Shown: piece by piece, positions 8,421-16,056 of the stretch
Position numbering within the stretch: position 1 is the stretch's first letter
How the letters are laid out: the number at the start of each line of letters is the position of its first letter
DNA from: Oligosphaeraceae bacterium
GTDB taxonomy: Bacteria; Verrucomicrobiota; Lentisphaeria; Oligosphaerales; Oligosphaeraceae
Assembly: GCA_012515455.1 (NCBI GenBank)
Contig: JAAYYJ010000170.1
Location: 1-25,782 of the forward strand
Direction of reading: 5' to 3'
Length of the DNA: 25,782 nt
Made by a program: the position numbers and the translations under genes
The notes under the pieces: generated by a model
What the model was told of the DNA's origin: nothing
Seen by the model: the letters and a program-made list of their open reading frames with translations, nothing else
The model's database searches: none

Positions 8421-9200
8421 TTATTTCTCTTTGACCCAGATCGGGACGGAGTAACTCAGGTAGGTGGATTCCAGCCAGGGGCGGGATATCGCTTCGACAT
8501 GGCCATCAAAATACAGCCCGTTCCAGGAAGTGCCGTTGCTGTGGGTTGCCGGATAGCCCTTGATACTCGAGGTCGAGGGATTGAGGTAGAACGGGTAGGT
8601 GGTCTTGGCGCCGTCCAGGAGGAACAGACTCAGTCCGGGCTGGTTGACATTCGCCAGGCGCACCCGGCGCAGCTCCTTGCTGCTGCCATCGATGCTGACA
8701 CTGCGGTAATAGGCGCTTTTGGTGCCGGACGCGGCGGTCTGGGGCGCGAAATTGATCTTGCCGCCCTGGGTGTAATCGTCAGCGGGATTCTCGCCGTTGC
8801 GTCCCGGGCAGCTGAAGATCAGCGGTTTGGTATAGCGGGTGAAACTGGTGGGGGAACTGGAAATGCGGTAATGGCCGTACGGCTGCAGTCCTGCATACGG
8901 AGCCAGCATCACGAACCAGGCCCCGCCCTGCTCTTGCGCTGCATAGCCTTCGCAGCTGCCGCCGACGCGATAGGCGAACGGCACATACTCGTCATGGTCC
9001 TGGGCATAGTTCACGGCATATATTCCGGTGGTGCGCAGGTTGCTGGCACACAGGATTGCCTGAGCCCGGTCACGGGCTTTCTGCAACGCGGGCAGGAGCA
9101 GTGAGGCCAGGATGGCAATAATGGCAATCACCACCAGTAATTCTATCAAGGTAAAACCACGACGGCAAAACGGCAAAGAACGGCACGAATAAGAAAACAT
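8421..9200 (-). CDS. Type II secretion pseudopilin-like protein (N-terminal methylation motif)
   Basis: The 259-residue protein carries a class III signal: a short basic leader ending RRG, then FTLIELLVVIAIIAILASLLLPALQKAR, with the conserved glutamate at mature position 5. Prepilin peptidase would cut between Gly15 and Phe16. The globular part (AILCASNLRTTGIYAVNYAQDHDEYVP) and the C-terminal GLYFDGHVEAIS closely resemble the H-X9-DG family, very numerous in Lentisphaerae and Planctomycetes; here the His-to-DG spacing is 11. The ATG at 9200 is preferred to the GTG just upstream at 9203 because GAGG lies 5 bases before it. The family's role is uncertain; a surface or secretion-associated part is likely. 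It is the first gene of a probable pair with the GH123-like gene. Confidence 0.85.
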   Translation of the reverse strand: MFSYSCRSLPFCRRGFTLIELLVVIAIIAILASLLLPALQKARDRAQAILCASNLRTTGIYAVNYAQDHDEYVPFAYRVGGSCEGYAAQEQGGAWFVMLAPYAGLQPYGHYRISSSPTSFTRYTKPLIFSCPGRNGENPADDYTQGGKINFAPQTAASGTKSAYYRSVSIDGSSKELRRVRLANVNQPGLSLFLLDGAKTTYPFYLNPSTSSIKGYPATHSNGTSWNGLYFDGHVEAISRPWLESTYLSYSVPIWVKEK

Positions 9201-9495
9201 CACTACCTCGTATTTGCTGATGGATTAAGGAGGCGCATGCGGTTCAGGTACAGAGCAGGAGTACTGCAGCACGGCATGCCAGAACTGGGCCGCGAACGCT
9301 ATATCAGCAGCCCGAACCAGCCACCCGGCCGATCAATAATACCGCAAATATTGCCTGTCCGCTGACAGGAGCAAAACCAGATTGGTCAGAACAGTTGCTA
9401 ATCTGCAGGCTGACCTGTGTATAACATATCACATTTCCCCCAAATAACAACCATAAATTGACTGCTCTGCCCCAAAAGAGGTAATCGGCCCGTAA
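9201..9495. other. Upstream region of the pseudopilin operon
   Basis: No gene is supported here. Read on the minus strand it should hold the promoter for the pseudopilin and GH123-like genes: a TATTAT box lies at 9341-9336 and a perfect 6-bp inverted repeat lies at 9354-9369. No convincing -35 box is seen. On the plus strand it shows no recognisable part of the missing hppA 5' region. Confidence 0.4.
9354..9369. promoter_or_regulatory. Inverted repeat, possible operator
   Basis: CCTGTC-CGCT-GACAGG is a perfect 6-bp palindrome with a 4-bp spacer. It lies 12 bases upstream of the minus-strand TATTAT box, where a regulator could block or assist polymerase on the pseudopilin promoter. No regulator is assigned. 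Confidence 0.3.
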
Positions 9496-9954
9496 ACCCG
9501 CCGGGGAGGAACACACCGGGATGTTTACACGGACATCCTGAAGGGGACAGTGCTGCCTGATTGCACCCAATGTGTGACCATCGCCAGGTCCGGTGCCCTG
9601 AAGGCACTGGTCGGGCCGGCGATTTTAGCGGTCATTTTCCCCTTGCTGGTTGGCTTCATTCTCGGTCCTGGAGCACTGGGCGGCTTTTTGGGCGGCGCGA
9701 TTTTCACCGGGGTGGTCATCGCCCTGCTGATGTCCAATTCCGGGGGCCTCTGGGACAACAGCAAGAAATACATCGAGGCGGGTAATTTCGGCGGTTCCGG
9801 TTCAGAAACGCACAAGGCGGCGGTGGTCAGTGATACGGTCGGTGACCCCTTCAAAGACACCGCCGGTCCGTACCTTAATACCCTCATCACGGTTATGAGC
9901 CTGGTCTCCAGCCTCTTCGCACCCCTGATAGCCAAATTGCATCTCTTCGGATAA
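9496..9954 (+). pseudogene. hppA: 3' remnant of a membrane-bound proton/sodium-pumping pyrophosphatase
   Basis: About 150 residues match only the C-terminal end of H+-translocating pyrophosphatases, which normally have about 650-800 residues. Recognisable family blocks are GTVLPDCTQCVTIA, LVGFILGPGALGGFLGGA, GGLWDNSKKYIEAG and HKAAVVSDTVGDPFKDTAGP, ending just after LFAPLIAKL. The reading frame is open back to a stop at 9493-9495; homology appears to begin near 9520, and no N-terminal part is seen upstream. A GTG at 9550 could start a 134-residue product with a GVVIALLMSN-type membrane segment, but it would lack most of the catalytic and pumping core. A full terminator follows 33 bases later, so the 3' end of the original gene seems intact. 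Truncation by rearrangement is likely. Confidence 0.85.
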
Positions 9955-9987
9955 CCGCAACCGCGGTACAAACCGGGCCAAATCTGC

Positions 9988-10023
9988 AGCGGCGGCGGTC
10001 TTTTCAGGCCGCCGCTCTTTTTT
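9988..10023 (+). terminator. Rho-independent terminator of the hppA remnant
   Basis: AGCGGCGGC pairs perfectly with GCCGCCGCT over 9 bp around an 11-base loop, followed by CTTTTTT. It begins 33 bases after the hppA stop and points the same way. Confidence 0.9.
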
Positions 10024-10149
10024 GGGGGATTCCGGTTTCTCTGGCCCCGCACTTTACCGGGGATCGTCTGCGGTCTCTATCCTGCCGCCAAGACAGAACC
10101 GACGCCGGGAGCGCTGATCTGCCCTGCGGCAGACAGCGGCCGTAAATTA

Positions 10150-10344
10150 CCCGCGGCTGGGAGTTTTGGTCAGTTATTGGTAAGCAACTGTCCGGGAGCA
10201 TGGTATTTGTATGCAAATGCCGAAAAGAGCCTTGACAAAATTGCCAACAGCACTAATTTTTCCTCCGCGCCCTTGATTCTACCGGTGGGTCCCACCCACC
10301 GATTTGGGGGGTTCCCCCCCATCCCGAATTAGGACGCGCGCGAG
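10150..10344. repeat. Intergenic repeat module, copy A
   Basis: This stretch aligns along its length with 13175-13366. Exact shared blocks include CCCGCGGCTGGGA, GGTATTTGTATGCAA, GACAAAATTG, GCACTAATTTTT, CCCTTGATTCTA and AATTAGGACGCGCGCGAG. On the plus strand it reads: near-palindrome (10202-10221), a promoter-like TTGACA (10232) and TAATTT (10254) pair, an 8-bp hairpin with loop CCC (10283-10301), a G6/C6 hairpin (10306-10319), and the terminal 18-mer. Similarity stops abruptly at both ends. It could be a non-coding RNA locus, a regulatory cassette or a mobile repeat. Confidence 0.75.
10202..10221. promoter_or_regulatory. Operator-like palindrome in module A
   Basis: GGTATTTG-TATG-CAAATGCC is an inverted repeat in which 7 of 8 arm positions match. 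The equivalent site in module B (13227-13246) keeps the left arm and spacer unchanged. It lies 10 bases upstream of the TTGACA box at 10232. The length and symmetry suit a dimeric regulator, but no such factor is encoded close by. Confidence 0.45.
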
Positions 10345-10427
10345 GGATGCGGGCCGCTGCCTCCCCCGGTTATGGTGAGGGAAAAATTGGTACGAGGACA
10401 TATTTTTGTGCCGCCTGCCCGCGGTTT

Positions 10428-12983
10428 TCACTCAAACACCGCTTCCCCGAAGCACTCCGGATCATGGAAGCTCATCGTTTCCAGGTTGGGCGACCAGAGT
10501 GACAACTCCGGCATTCCTTTGCCATCGCCGTAGTCGGTCCGCCCGACATTCAGGCACCAGACGGTGCCCGGGGTGGGACGTTCGGCGGCGATTGTGGCCA
10601 GGGGCAGGGTCAGGACGGAATACCAGTCATCGCCGTTCCGGGCGGTAGTATAGCTCCACTCGCCGTTCCAGGACGCGTCGAACTTATTGAAGAGCGGGTT
10701 CAAGGCATCCTTGATCAGCCCCCGCGCCGAATCGTAGGTGGACTTCGCGACCGGGTTCCAGATCAGATGGTAGTAGATCTCGCGTTCGCCGTGGGGATCA
10801 ACAAAGAACTCCAGGCAGTCCTGGCCGGGCGCGCCGCCGTCGTGCCCTTGGGGCAAATAGGCGCGTGCCGCCGGCAGCGCCGCCTTGAAGGCGACGTAGA
10901 GATTCTCATCATCGTAGAGCATCTTGAAGCTGGTACCGAGTTTAAGCGAACCAAGCTGGATGCCGCTCAACTCGGTCGCCGGGACCTTCTCCCACGCGCC
11001 GGCATTGAAATCGTCGAGCGCGCCGGCATGGCGGCGGCAGACCGTGACCCGCTGCATGAGCTTGCCCGGCAGCACCCCGCTCGCGCGCAGCAGCGGGATA
11101 TTCCAGGCGTATGGCGCCCCCAGCGGTGCGGCCAGTGCGCCGTTGCGCAGCAGCTCCGTCCTGGTAGTGGAACTGCCCCGGAACGACAATTCCGGCCAAT
11201 CGGGCAGCGGCTTCTTCTTGCCCTGGTCGTCGAAGTATGAGTCGAGCAGCTGATTGCGGGCCTCGACTTTTTGCGCCAGGGTCGCGAAAGAATTTTGGTC
11301 CGGGCTGATCCGGTAGGCGTGATACAAGTGGACGATTTCCGCCAGATTTTTCAGGTAGTCGAATTCCAGGCGGACCAGATGCAAGCGTCGTTTCACCTTG
11401 GCGTTGACGGCGAGTTTTTCGGCCCGGGTCAGGTGCTTGTCCATGGTGAGCAACAGTTCCGGCGTATAGACAAAACCGAGGTACGCGCGGGGATTGCGCG
11501 GCAGCGTCGGGCGGAGTCCATCGAGCTGGTCGAACGGACGCAAGCGGTCGTGGAGCAGGGTGAAGAATTGTACCATCGGGGCAGCGCTTTCGCCGTAAGC
11601 CGCCTGATAAAAATCCTGTTCCAGCTGCCGGAAGTCCTGGTTCGGGTCGTCCCACATCTTGCCGTAGACGTAGTAGGCCGGCCCCTCCAGGCCGAAAGAG
11701 GCTCCGAAACCGCAGCGGTAGACCCCTTTGACGCCGAAGCGGGCGAAGCGCTGCACCTCCCCGGCCAGGAATTCCGGGGAGTGCATCGGGGTAAAACCGG
11801 GGAGTTTGTAACTGCCCCAGTGGTAGACATAGCTGGTGAACCCCTGCGGCACGGTGATCTTGCTCCACGCCTCAAAATCTCTGGGGGAGTACGTGCACAG
11901 TTCAATCATGGTGTTGGGGGGAAATTTATGGAAGGTTTTGGGCGGCTGCCAGGTCGGGTTATAGCAAATGATCAGCACCTTTTTATCCGGCATTTCCCGG
12001 TACAGCCGGGCGGCGATGTTGCGGTGCAGAATCCAGAGTTTTTCGCCCTCGTCGCTGACTCCGAACAGGTTTTGGCACGGTTCACACTGGCAGGGGATAT
12101 AACCGTCTGTTTGGGCCAATTCGACCACTTCTGCTCCGGCCTCGAGGCGTTTTTTCGCTTCCTGGTAGATCAGCTCCTGCACCTCGGGATTGGAAATGCA
12201 GAGATGGTTTCCATTCGAGATGCGTTTATTGCCGCGCAGGGTGAAGTACTCCGGATGGGTTTCGCCGTAAACCTTAGCCGGCACCGCCGAGTAGTAGCTG
12301 TGTCCGCCGTAGAGGCTGAAACCGGCAAGCCCGAAGTCGTTATTAGACATCGAGTAGATCATTTCATACTGGGCGCTGGTGGCCATGCGCAGCAGTGGCG
12401 AAATCTTGAGGGTGAGGTTGGCAGGCACGCTGATGCGAGCCCGCTTCGGGGTGCTGCGACCAGTCTCGCCGGGCAGCAGAACCTTGGTGCCGAGAAATTT
12501 TTCCATAAACGCGACGGTGCTCTTGACCGAGCCCAGGTAGTAGAAGCGGAACGGGACGAGTTTGGGGTTGCTCGCGGGCGCGTCATTGCCGGCCAGAAAG
12601 ATATCACCGTTGCGCTCGGCTATGAAGAAGTCGTAGTTCCTGCACTGGGTGGGTTCCAGTCGCGCGGCCCGGGTAGCGCGGCAGTTGCCGATGCAGATCG
12701 CGCGCTTGCCCGGGGTGCGTTTTGACTCGGTGACCAGCGGCAGGCTGACCCCGGAGCCTTCGAGGAAGGCCGCTTGCAAAGCAGCGGCCCCCTGGCGCAG
12801 ATAGCGGTCGAGGTTGGGGTTGCCGGGGTCATCCGGCAGGACAATTTCGAAATCGCTCCTGCCGTCCGTCACAATTACGGTATCGGGAAGGGTTGCTTTG
12901 GTGGCGGTGCAGGCTCCCAGCAGCAGCACGGACAGGCCGAGACAGAAGGGCAGGAGTGATTGAGGACAACGTGGGATTCTCAT
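10428..12983 (-). CDS. DUF4838 lipoprotein with C-terminal CBM9-like domain
   Basis: The 851-residue protein has a lipoprotein signal (LSVLLLGAC, lipobox cysteine at residue 25), so it is probably membrane-anchored outside the cytoplasm. Residues about 35-170 (FEIVLPDD, AICIGNC, FMEKFLGTKVLLPGE) match the N-terminal region of DUF4838 proteins. The DUF4838 core follows, with GHSYYSAVP, THPEYFTL, NHLCISNP, ELAQTDGYIPCQCEPC (Cys298, Cys300 and Cys303, a possible metal site) and FARFGVKGVYRCGFG. Residues about 650-851 look like a CBM9-type sugar-binding domain (FKMLYDDENLYVAFKA, CLEFFVDPHGE). Family members lie in glycan-degradation loci, but their reaction is unproven. An AAGGAG site lies 11 bases before the ATG. 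It is a paralogue of the gene upstream. Confidence 0.85.
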   Translation of the reverse strand: MRIPRCPQSLLPFCLGLSVLLLGACTATKATLPDTVIVTDGRSDFEIVLPDDPGNPNLDRYLRQGAAALQAAFLEGSGVSLPLVTESKRTPGKRAICIGNCRATRAARLEPTQCRNYDFFIAERNGDIFLAGNDAPASNPKLVPFRFYYLGSVKSTVAFMEKFLGTKVLLPGETGRSTPKRARISVPANLTLKISPLLRMATSAQYEMIYSMSNNDFGLAGFSLYGGHSYYSAVPAKVYGETHPEYFTLRGNKRISNGNHLCISNPEVQELIYQEAKKRLEAGAEVVELAQTDGYIPCQCEPCQNLFGVSDEGEKLWILHRNIAARLYREMPDKKVLIICYNPTWQPPKTFHKFPPNTMIELCTYSPRDFEAWSKITVPQGFTSYVYHWGSYKLPGFTPMHSPEFLAGEVQRFARFGVKGVYRCGFGASFGLEGPAYYVYGKMWDDPNQDFRQLEQDFYQAAYGESAAPMVQFFTLLHDRLRPFDQLDGLRPTLPRNPRAYLGFVYTPELLLTMDKHLTRAEKLAVNAKVKRRLHLVRLEFDYLKNLAEIVHLYHAYRISPDQNSFATLAQKVEARNQLLDSYFDDQGKKKPLPDWPELSFRGSSTTRTELLRNGALAAPLGAPYAWNIPLLRASGVLPGKLMQRVTVCRRHAGALDDFNAGAWEKVPATELSGIQLGSLKLGTSFKMLYDDENLYVAFKAALPAARAYLPQGHDGGAPGQDCLEFFVDPHGEREIYYHLIWNPVAKSTYDSARGLIKDALNPLFNKFDASWNGEWSYTTARNGDDWYSVLTLPLATIAAERPTPGTVWCLNVGRTDYGDGKGMPELSLWSPNLETMSFHDPECFGEAVFE

Positions 12984-13015
12984 GCTTCAGGGGACTCCTT
13001 GGTTACTCGTTTTTT

Positions 13016-13031
13016 GTTAAGGTGCGAAGAT
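13016..13031 (+). repeat. Third copy of the GTTAAGGTGCGAA end repeat
   Basis: GTTAAGGTGCGAAGAT is identical to 13420-13435 and inverted relative to 13597-13609. It lies 33 bases upstream of the DUF4838 lipoprotein start, in its likely leader. Confidence 0.8.
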
Positions 13032-13174
13032 TGGTGATAGATTGCCGCCGGAGAGCCGCCGTTTCCGCTTGGTCAGGGAATGCTTGGTTTGCGCCGGAAG
13101 CAGAGACAGCAACTGTCCTTCCGGCGATCGAGAATACCCATCCGATGCCGGGTACTGACCCGGTCGAACCGGTG

Positions 13175-13366
13175 CCCGCGGCTGGGATTCTTTGTCCTTT
13201 ACTGGGAGGCAGTTGTCCAGGAACAAGGTATTTGTATGCAATTGCCGATTAGTGCCATGACAAAATTGAGCAAAGCACTAATTTTTGCCCCGTGCCCTTG
13301 ATTCTAGCGGAGGGTCCCACCCCACCGATTGGGGGGACCCCCAACCCTAATTAGGACGCGCGCGAG
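13175..13366. repeat. Intergenic repeat module, copy B
   Basis: This is the second copy of the module at 10150-10344, with the same order of elements: near-palindrome (13227-13246), ATGACA (13257) and TAATTT (13279) at the same 16-base spacing, a GGGT-CCC-ACCC hairpin (13312-13322), a TTGGGGG/CCCCCAA hairpin (13329-13344), and the identical 18-mer at 13349-13366. The hairpins persist although their sequences differ between copies. It lies 5' of the DUF4838 lipoprotein gene. Confidence 0.75.
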
Positions 13367-13418
13367 AGAGGACCGCCGGAGGGGGACAATGGCAGCGGTG
13401 CCATCACTCACTCAAAAT

Positions 13419-13610
13419 GGTTAAGGTGCGAAGATCGGGGCTGGAAAAAGAGCTTTGCCACAGTGGTTGGGTTGATCAAACATCCGGTAGTGCGCCAGCA
13501 GGATGCGAGGTTGCCAGCGCCAGAGTGGTTCGGGGTCAATTGCACGCCTGAACTACTTATGGCAGTTTGAAAGCAATCAAGCACTCGGCACCTGATTTCG
13601 CACCTTAACC
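13419..13610. mobile_element. Short element with perfect 14-bp inverted ends (MITE-like)
   Basis: GGTTAAGGTGCGAA at 13419-13432 is exactly inverted as TTCGCACCTTAACC at 13597-13610, enclosing 164 bases with no gene. Size and ends fit a non-autonomous miniature element. No clear target-site duplication is seen. A long-range transcript hairpin or paired regulator sites are alternatives. Confidence 0.5.
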
Positions 13611-13614
13611 TTGT

Positions 13615-16056
13615 TTATTCCAGAATCAAGCTTCCGGCTCTGTCGCAAGGATTGCGCCAATTGATTTGCAGGTGATTGTACTCCCAGACAAAGCCATACT
13701 CTTGCGAATATTGGCAGTAGACGTTGAAATCCAGGGCCATTCCCTTGACCGGCTGGATGCCGGTAATGCTCCAGGGGATGGCGATGACCGTGTCATCATT
13801 TGCGTCCTGGGTGATGGTCAGGCCGCCTTTGCTGACCTCGCCGTTGTACTCGTCGCCCAGCGCACCGTCAAGGCCGGCAGTCTTGGTGCGGGTGGTGTAA
13901 TTATGCCAGGCGGTGGTGCCCTGGAAGCGTTTGCGCCAGCCATCCTGCCCCAGGAAAATCCGGGAGAAGACGGGGACGCGTTTTTTCCCCTCGCCCTTGA
14001 TTGCCGGCGGCATTCCCTGGGGCAGAGACAGCTTGACCAGCAACTCTGCCTCGGTCCAGGTACAACTGAGGAAAAACGGGTGCTGCCAGACCTCGTTCTG
14101 GGCGTTTGATTTCGGGTTGTGGCCAATCAGCTGCTGGGGATTTTGGCCGGTGCGCATGGTTCGGCCACAGGGATTGACCCCGCTTGCCAAGATCGGTTCG
14201 ATGTTCTGGCGGAACGGGAAGTTGATGATTGCGCGCAGGCGGCCGTTGTCGCGGACCTGTTCCGGGGTGTTGCCGGCGTAGGGCAGCATTTCACCAATCT
14301 TGGCGCAACGCTGGCCGGATTTATCCCAGGGCAGCGCGGCGATAAAAGCTGCCCGCGCCTGCGAACAGAGCAGCAGGTTGTGAAAATTGGCTGCGGTCGG
14401 AGCGCGGTTCACCAAGTCCAAAGCGGCCAGCGTGCGCAGGGTGACTAGCAGATAATTGAAATTGTTGCGCAGGAGGGGCAGGAAGAATTGGGCGTTGTCA
14501 TCCTGGGGCCACTTCAGTTCGGCGGCGCTGAGCAGTGCTTCCAGCTGGTCGAGGACTGGCAGGGGCCAGCGTGCGAGCAGCAGCGCTACCGGCTTGGTGT
14601 GGACGGGGCGCCGATTGGCCAGCAAGTCAGGGTCATTGAAATCCAGTTGATCGCCATAGGGATTGTCGCCGGCGACCCGCATCCGTTCACTGAGCAGCAG
14701 ATAGAAGCTCTCCATTTCCGGCGCGGCGGGTCCGAACAGGCGGCGGCAGAAGTCCTGCAGCAGCGCGGCGGGCTCCTGGGCGGGGTCGGCAATGATCTGA
14801 TTCCAGACGTAGTAGAACACGCCGTCCAGGCCGAAGTTATCGCCCCAGCCACTGCGGTAGACGCCCTGAATCTGGTCGCGGTGCAGATTGCGGGCATGAG
14901 TGCTGACCATTTCCAGGGAGTGTTTGGGGGTAAAGCCCATCTCGTTAAAACTGCCGAAGGTGTAATCATAGCAGATAAAACCGCCGGGGACAGTATATTT
15001 CTCCCAGACCTTCAGGGAATCGAAGACCCACGGCGCCAGGTCGATGCAGACGTTGGCGGGGAAGGTCCGGAAGGTGCGCGGGGGGGTCCGGGTGGGGCCG
15101 TAGGCGATGATGCACACCTGCTTGCCAGGGCGCAAGGTCAGGACCTGCTCGGCGATACTGCGATGCAGCGTCCACAACATTTCGCCCGGTTCTGTGAGGT
15201 CAAACAGTGTTTTGCATTTGTCGCACTGGCAGTGCCGGTATCCGTCGGTCTGGGAGAGCTCGACCATTTGATAGCCCTGATCGAGATGCCTGACCACCTC
15301 TTCCAGAATGAGTTTCTGCACGTCGGGATTGGATATGCACAAGTGGCCGTGGGTCGAGCGTTTGCCGTCCAGCAGGGCGAAGTATTCCGGATGGGATTCG
15401 GCGTACTGACTGCGCGGCACGGCCTGATAGTAATTGTGCCCGCCGTATTGGCCGTACCAGGGGGCGCAGTAGTGGCCGTTGAAAACGTCGTAGTAGAGTC
15501 CGTGCTGGCGGCCGATGTTAAAAGCCACTGCAGGGGCATGGGCATAGCGGAAATTATCCGGCACCTCGATGGCGGTTTTAGCCTCGACCGACAAGCCGGT
15601 GAAGCGGGGCCCGGGAAAGAGGAACTCCGCGGTGCAGAAGCGGCGCAAGAACTCCGCAGCCGCGCGCGCCTCCCCCATCTCGTAATTGCGGTAGTCGCCA
15701 GTGTCTTTGCTGACGTACTTTTTGTTCGCACCGAAAAGATAGAGGTCCTGACCGCGCATTTCGATGCGGCACTCATGCCGCTGCAGGTCATCAGGCAGGG
15801 GGCCGAGTTTTTGCACCTGGCCGAGGTAGATTGCGGGGGTATTTTGCTGGCTCGCCTCCCGGACGATGGGCAGCGTCGCGCCGGTGCAGCGCCGGATGGC
15901 TTCCTGAAGCAGCTCCGCCATCGGCAAAATCAGATTGCTCGGGGGATTATCTGGAATGACGATGGTATAATCCGACTTGCCCGCCGCGGCAATGGTCGCC
16001 CCGGACGCGCTCAAGGCAGTACTGAGCAGTACCGCCAACCAGAAACCTTTCTGCAT
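13615..16056 (-). CDS. Secreted DUF4838 protein with divergent C-terminal domain
   Basis: The 813-residue protein starts with a signal peptide (MQKGFWLAVLLSTALSASGATIAA) without a lipobox, so it is probably released to the periplasm or outside. The ATG at 16056 follows an AGGAGG site by 11 bases; the frame is open to 16122 but the extra part would bury the signal peptide. Residues about 30-170 hold the N-terminal DUF4838 region (DYTIVIPDN, AAEFLRRFCTAEFLFPG). The core has GGHNYYQAVP, SHPEYFALLDGKR, HLCISNPDV, ELSQTDGYRHCQCDKC (Cys276, Cys278 and Cys281) and GVYRSGWGDNFG. The C-terminal domain (about 620-813) is only loosely CBM9-like. It is clearly paralogous to the downstream lipoprotein; the two may process one glycan at different locations. 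Confidence 0.85.
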   Translation of the reverse strand: MQKGFWLAVLLSTALSASGATIAAAGKSDYTIVIPDNPPSNLILPMAELLQEAIRRCTGATLPIVREASQQNTPAIYLGQVQKLGPLPDDLQRHECRIEMRGQDLYLFGANKKYVSKDTGDYRNYEMGEARAAAEFLRRFCTAEFLFPGPRFTGLSVEAKTAIEVPDNFRYAHAPAVAFNIGRQHGLYYDVFNGHYCAPWYGQYGGHNYYQAVPRSQYAESHPEYFALLDGKRSTHGHLCISNPDVQKLILEEVVRHLDQGYQMVELSQTDGYRHCQCDKCKTLFDLTEPGEMLWTLHRSIAEQVLTLRPGKQVCIIAYGPTRTPPRTFRTFPANVCIDLAPWVFDSLKVWEKYTVPGGFICYDYTFGSFNEMGFTPKHSLEMVSTHARNLHRDQIQGVYRSGWGDNFGLDGVFYYVWNQIIADPAQEPAALLQDFCRRLFGPAAPEMESFYLLLSERMRVAGDNPYGDQLDFNDPDLLANRRPVHTKPVALLLARWPLPVLDQLEALLSAAELKWPQDDNAQFFLPLLRNNFNYLLVTLRTLAALDLVNRAPTAANFHNLLLCSQARAAFIAALPWDKSGQRCAKIGEMLPYAGNTPEQVRDNGRLRAIINFPFRQNIEPILASGVNPCGRTMRTGQNPQQLIGHNPKSNAQNEVWQHPFFLSCTWTEAELLVKLSLPQGMPPAIKGEGKKRVPVFSRIFLGQDGWRKRFQGTTAWHNYTTRTKTAGLDGALGDEYNGEVSKGGLTITQDANDDTVIAIPWSITGIQPVKGMALDFNVYCQYSQEYGFVWEYNHLQINWRNPCDRAGSLILE

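Larger units (their letters stand above)
9955..10427. other. Intergenic region holding a terminator and repeat module copy A
   Basis: This stretch lies between the convergent hppA remnant and the first DUF4838 gene. It holds a strong terminator (9988-10023) and then, at 10150-10344, the first copy of a ~195-bp module repeated at 13175-13366. The remaining bases show no gene. A short GGTTATGGTGAGG motif at 10369 loosely resembles the GGTTAAGGTGCGAA repeat near the second copy. Confidence 0.7.
12984..13614. other. Long intergenic region between DUF4838 paralogues
   Basis: The 631 bases hold no supported gene. In order they contain a GTTAAGGTGCGAAGAT repeat (13016-13031), an unassigned stretch, module copy B (13175-13366), and the 192-bp inverted-repeat element (13419-13610), whose far end lies 4 bases from the stop of the upstream DUF4838 gene. 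A 9-mer TCACTCAAA at 13408-13416 also spans the stop of the downstream paralogue at 10428-10436, which may be a trace of an ancestral gene end. Confidence 0.7.

Noticed and set aside
6367..8454. 695-residue open frame on the plus strand opposite the GH123-like gene
   Set aside because: It lies wholly antisense to a gene with a signal peptide and family motifs, shows no domain pattern, and is explained by high GC codon bias.
9304..9570. 88-residue minus-strand frame upstream of the pseudopilin gene
   Set aside because: No motif or ribosome site, and it overlaps the hppA remnant and the probable promoter region.
11271..12725. 484-residue open frame opposite the DUF4838 lipoprotein gene
   Set aside because: It is antisense to a clearly recognised gene and has no recognisable motif or ribosome site.
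10004..13241. Two minus-strand small frames in modules A and B whose first 22 codons look alike (MHTNT to SQPR)
   Set aside because: Both use TTG starts without a ribosome site, differences fall on codon positions 1, 2 and 3 almost equally, and similarity ends where the DNA repeat ends. The likeness comes from the repeat module.
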